Shown here: positions 62,742-64,000 of the stretch, in pieces
How positions within the stretch are numbered: the stretch's first letter is position 1
Layout: every line of letters begins with the position of its first letter
Source of the DNA: Allorhizobium paknamense
GTDB taxonomy: Bacteria; Pseudomonadota; Alphaproteobacteria; Rhizobiales; Rhizobiaceae
Assembly (NCBI RefSeq): GCF_030815125.1
Contig: NZ_JAUSWH010000013.1
Location: forward strand, 1 to 64,000
DNA length: 64,000 nt
Direction of reading: 5' to 3'
Program-made: the position numbers and the translations under genes
The notes under the pieces: model-generated
What the model was told of the DNA's origin: nothing
Database searches by the model: none
The model's input: only the letters and a program-made list of their open reading frames with translations

Positions 62742-64000
62742 TCAGGCAGACGCTTTTTTTGCGGGTAACTCACCCATGCGATTCCAGGCGTCGAGACCCG
62801 CAATCTTGTAGGCTTCGGCAAGCGTGGGGTAGTTGAAGGTATTTTCAACGAAATACTCCACCGTGCCCTTCAGGTTCAGCACAGCCTGGCCGATATGCAC
62901 GAGTTCCGTTGCACCTTCACCGACGATATGCACACCCAGCAGGCGGCGGGTCTTCAGTGAGAAGATCATCTTCAGCATGCCGCTTTCCAGGCCCATGATA
63001 TGCCCGCGCGAGGTTTCGCGGAAATGGGCAATGCCGCATTCATAGGGAATGCCGCGCTGGCGCACTTCTTCTTCCGTCAGGCCGCAGGTGGAAATTTCCG
63101 GCACGGCATAAATGCCGTAGGGGAAATATTGCGGCGGGTCCTGCGCCGGTGCGCGCACCGCATGACGGGCGGCAATGCGGCCCTGTTCCATGGAGGTGGA
63201 AGCAAGGCTTGGAAAACCGACGACGTCGCCTGCCGCATAGATATTCGGCACATCCGTCTGGAAGGTCTCGGGATTGACCTTGAGGCGGCCACGGCTGTCG
63301 GCAACGAGTCCACAGGCCTCCAGGTTCAGGGTATCGGTGGCGCCGACGCGGCCAGCGGCAAACAGCACCATTTCCGCCCCTAGAACGCGGCCGCTTTTCA
63401 GCGTCACGCGCACCTTGCCGCCCTCGTCCTTCTCCACCTTTTCTGCCGTCTGGCCAAAGATCAGCTTCATGTTGCGATCCCGCAGCTGATAGGTGAAATC
63501 CTCGACGATTTCCTTGTCGATGAAATCCAGCATGCCGTCACGCGGCTCCACCACGGTCACCACCGTATCCAGCGCGCTGAAAATCGTGGCATATTCGATG
63601 CCGATCACCCCGGCGCCGATGACGATCATCGAGCGCGGCACATCCTTGATGTGCAGGATATCGTCGCTGTCGAGAATGGTCTGGCCGTCGAAATCGATAT
63701 GGGCGGGACGGTAGGGCCGGGTGCCGACCGCCAGCAGGATCGATGTGCCGCGCACATGCACCACCTCGCCATCATCCTTCGTCACTTCCAGCGTGTTGGC
63801 GTCCCGAAATTTCGCCATGCCGCGCAATTGCTGGACGCGGTTGCGGTTGAACTGGTGCTCCAGCACGTCCACTTCATGATCCAGCGTGATCAGCAGGCGG
63901 CGGCGCAGATCCTCCGCGCTGATCTGCTGCTTGACGCGGTAGGAACGGCCATAAAAGCCACGTTCGCGCCAGCCGGTGAGGTTCAGCACGGTCTCACGCA
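62742..64000 (-). CDS. sthA: Soluble pyridine nucleotide transhydrogenase, 3' part
   Basis: The last 418 residues; the N-terminus lies beyond the window. The visible part starts with RETVLNLTGWRERGF. It has the NAD(P)-binding core SMIVIGAGVIGIEYATIF followed by VVEPRDGMLDFIDKEIVEDF, and the dimerisation domain near IYAVPEISTCGLTEEEV and EGATELVHIGQAVLN. The flavoprotein balances NADPH and NADH in the cytosol. The GRSYRVKQ and GFPSLASTSMEQGR text separates it from lipoamide dehydrogenase and glutathione reductase. Confidence 0.92.
   Translation of the reverse strand, partial: RETVLNLTGWRERGFYGRSYRVKQQISAEDLRRRLLITLDHEVDVLEHQFNRNRVQQLRGMAKFRDANTLEVTKDDGEVVHVRGTSILLAVGTRPYRPAHIDFDGQTILDSDDILHIKDVPRSMIVIGAGVIGIEYATIFSALDTVVTVVEPRDGMLDFIDKEIVEDFTYQLRDRNMKLIFGQTAEKVEKDEGGKVRVTLKSGRVLGAEMVLFAAGRVGATDTLNLEACGLVADSRGRLKVNPETFQTDVPNIYAAGDVVGFPSLASTSMEQGRIAARHAVRAPAQDPPQYFPYGIYAVPEISTCGLTEEEVRQRGIPYECGIAHFRETSRGHIMGLESGMLKMIFSLKTRRLLGVHIVGEGATELVHIGQAVLNLKGTVEYFVENTFNYPTLAEAYKIAGLDAWNRMGELPAKKASA

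Overview
The window is a chromosomal segment of an alphaproteobacterium of the Rhizobiales, most likely Rhizobiaceae (Rhizobium/Agrobacterium group). The evidence is the GC-rich coding, an ExoR-type regulator, PopZ, paired DUF1127 genes, an alpha-r14/cuckoo-type anti-Shine-Dalgarno small RNA, RIME-like palindromic repeats, and a long housekeeping block from erpA to the squalene-synthase-like gene. Assignments come from reading motifs and gene order; no database search was run.

Layout. 1-3.2 kb is a decayed accessory region. It holds a broken RTX-toxin-activating acyltransferase, two tandem copies of a lipoprotein gene each overlapping the 5' end of a truncated secreted-hydrolase-like gene, and two IS3-family fragments that cut both hydrolase copies. 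3.3-9.4 kb has an ABC-2 exporter, two paralogous double-receiver signalling proteins (one with a GGDEF domain), and an XRE regulator divergent from a methyltransferase. 9.4-15.5 kb has an MscS-type channel, a retropepsin-like protease, a DUF1289 protein, and cobS divergent from cobT. 15.7-19.2 kb has an ECF sigma factor, an aldo/keto reductase and an AraC regulator. 19.4-26.8 kb has tRNA-Cys, a PIMT-like gene, tolC, popZ and valS. 27-31.5 kb has a FadL-type porin, exoR, xthA and erpA.

31.8-52.4 kb is a dense, mostly forward housekeeping block: dgt-argS-SPOR protein-nagZ-scpA-scpB-tatA-tatB-tatC-serS-surE-pcm-nlpD, a reverse DUF815 ATPase, then yajC-secDF-Mth938-squalene-synthase-like. It combines tRNA charging, chromosome condensation, Tat and Sec export, and envelope/division functions. 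52.6-64 kb has trmFO, two DUF1127 genes with the small RNA, a DUF2157/GDYXXLXY membrane pair, tRNA-Leu, tig, a PAS-LuxR regulator, CsbD and BON stress-type proteins, a DUF992 protein and the 3' part of sthA.

The most notable features are: (i) the three-hairpin CCUCCUCCC small RNA beside two DUF1127 genes; (ii) the lipoprotein/hydrolase tandem pairs hit twice by the same IS; (iii) the double-receiver pair with an Asp-to-Asn change and a GGDEF domain lacking its inhibitory site; (iv) relatives of two mitochondrial complex I assembly factors directly downstream of secDF; (v) mosaic palindromic repeats whose first bases act as stop codons of neighbouring genes.
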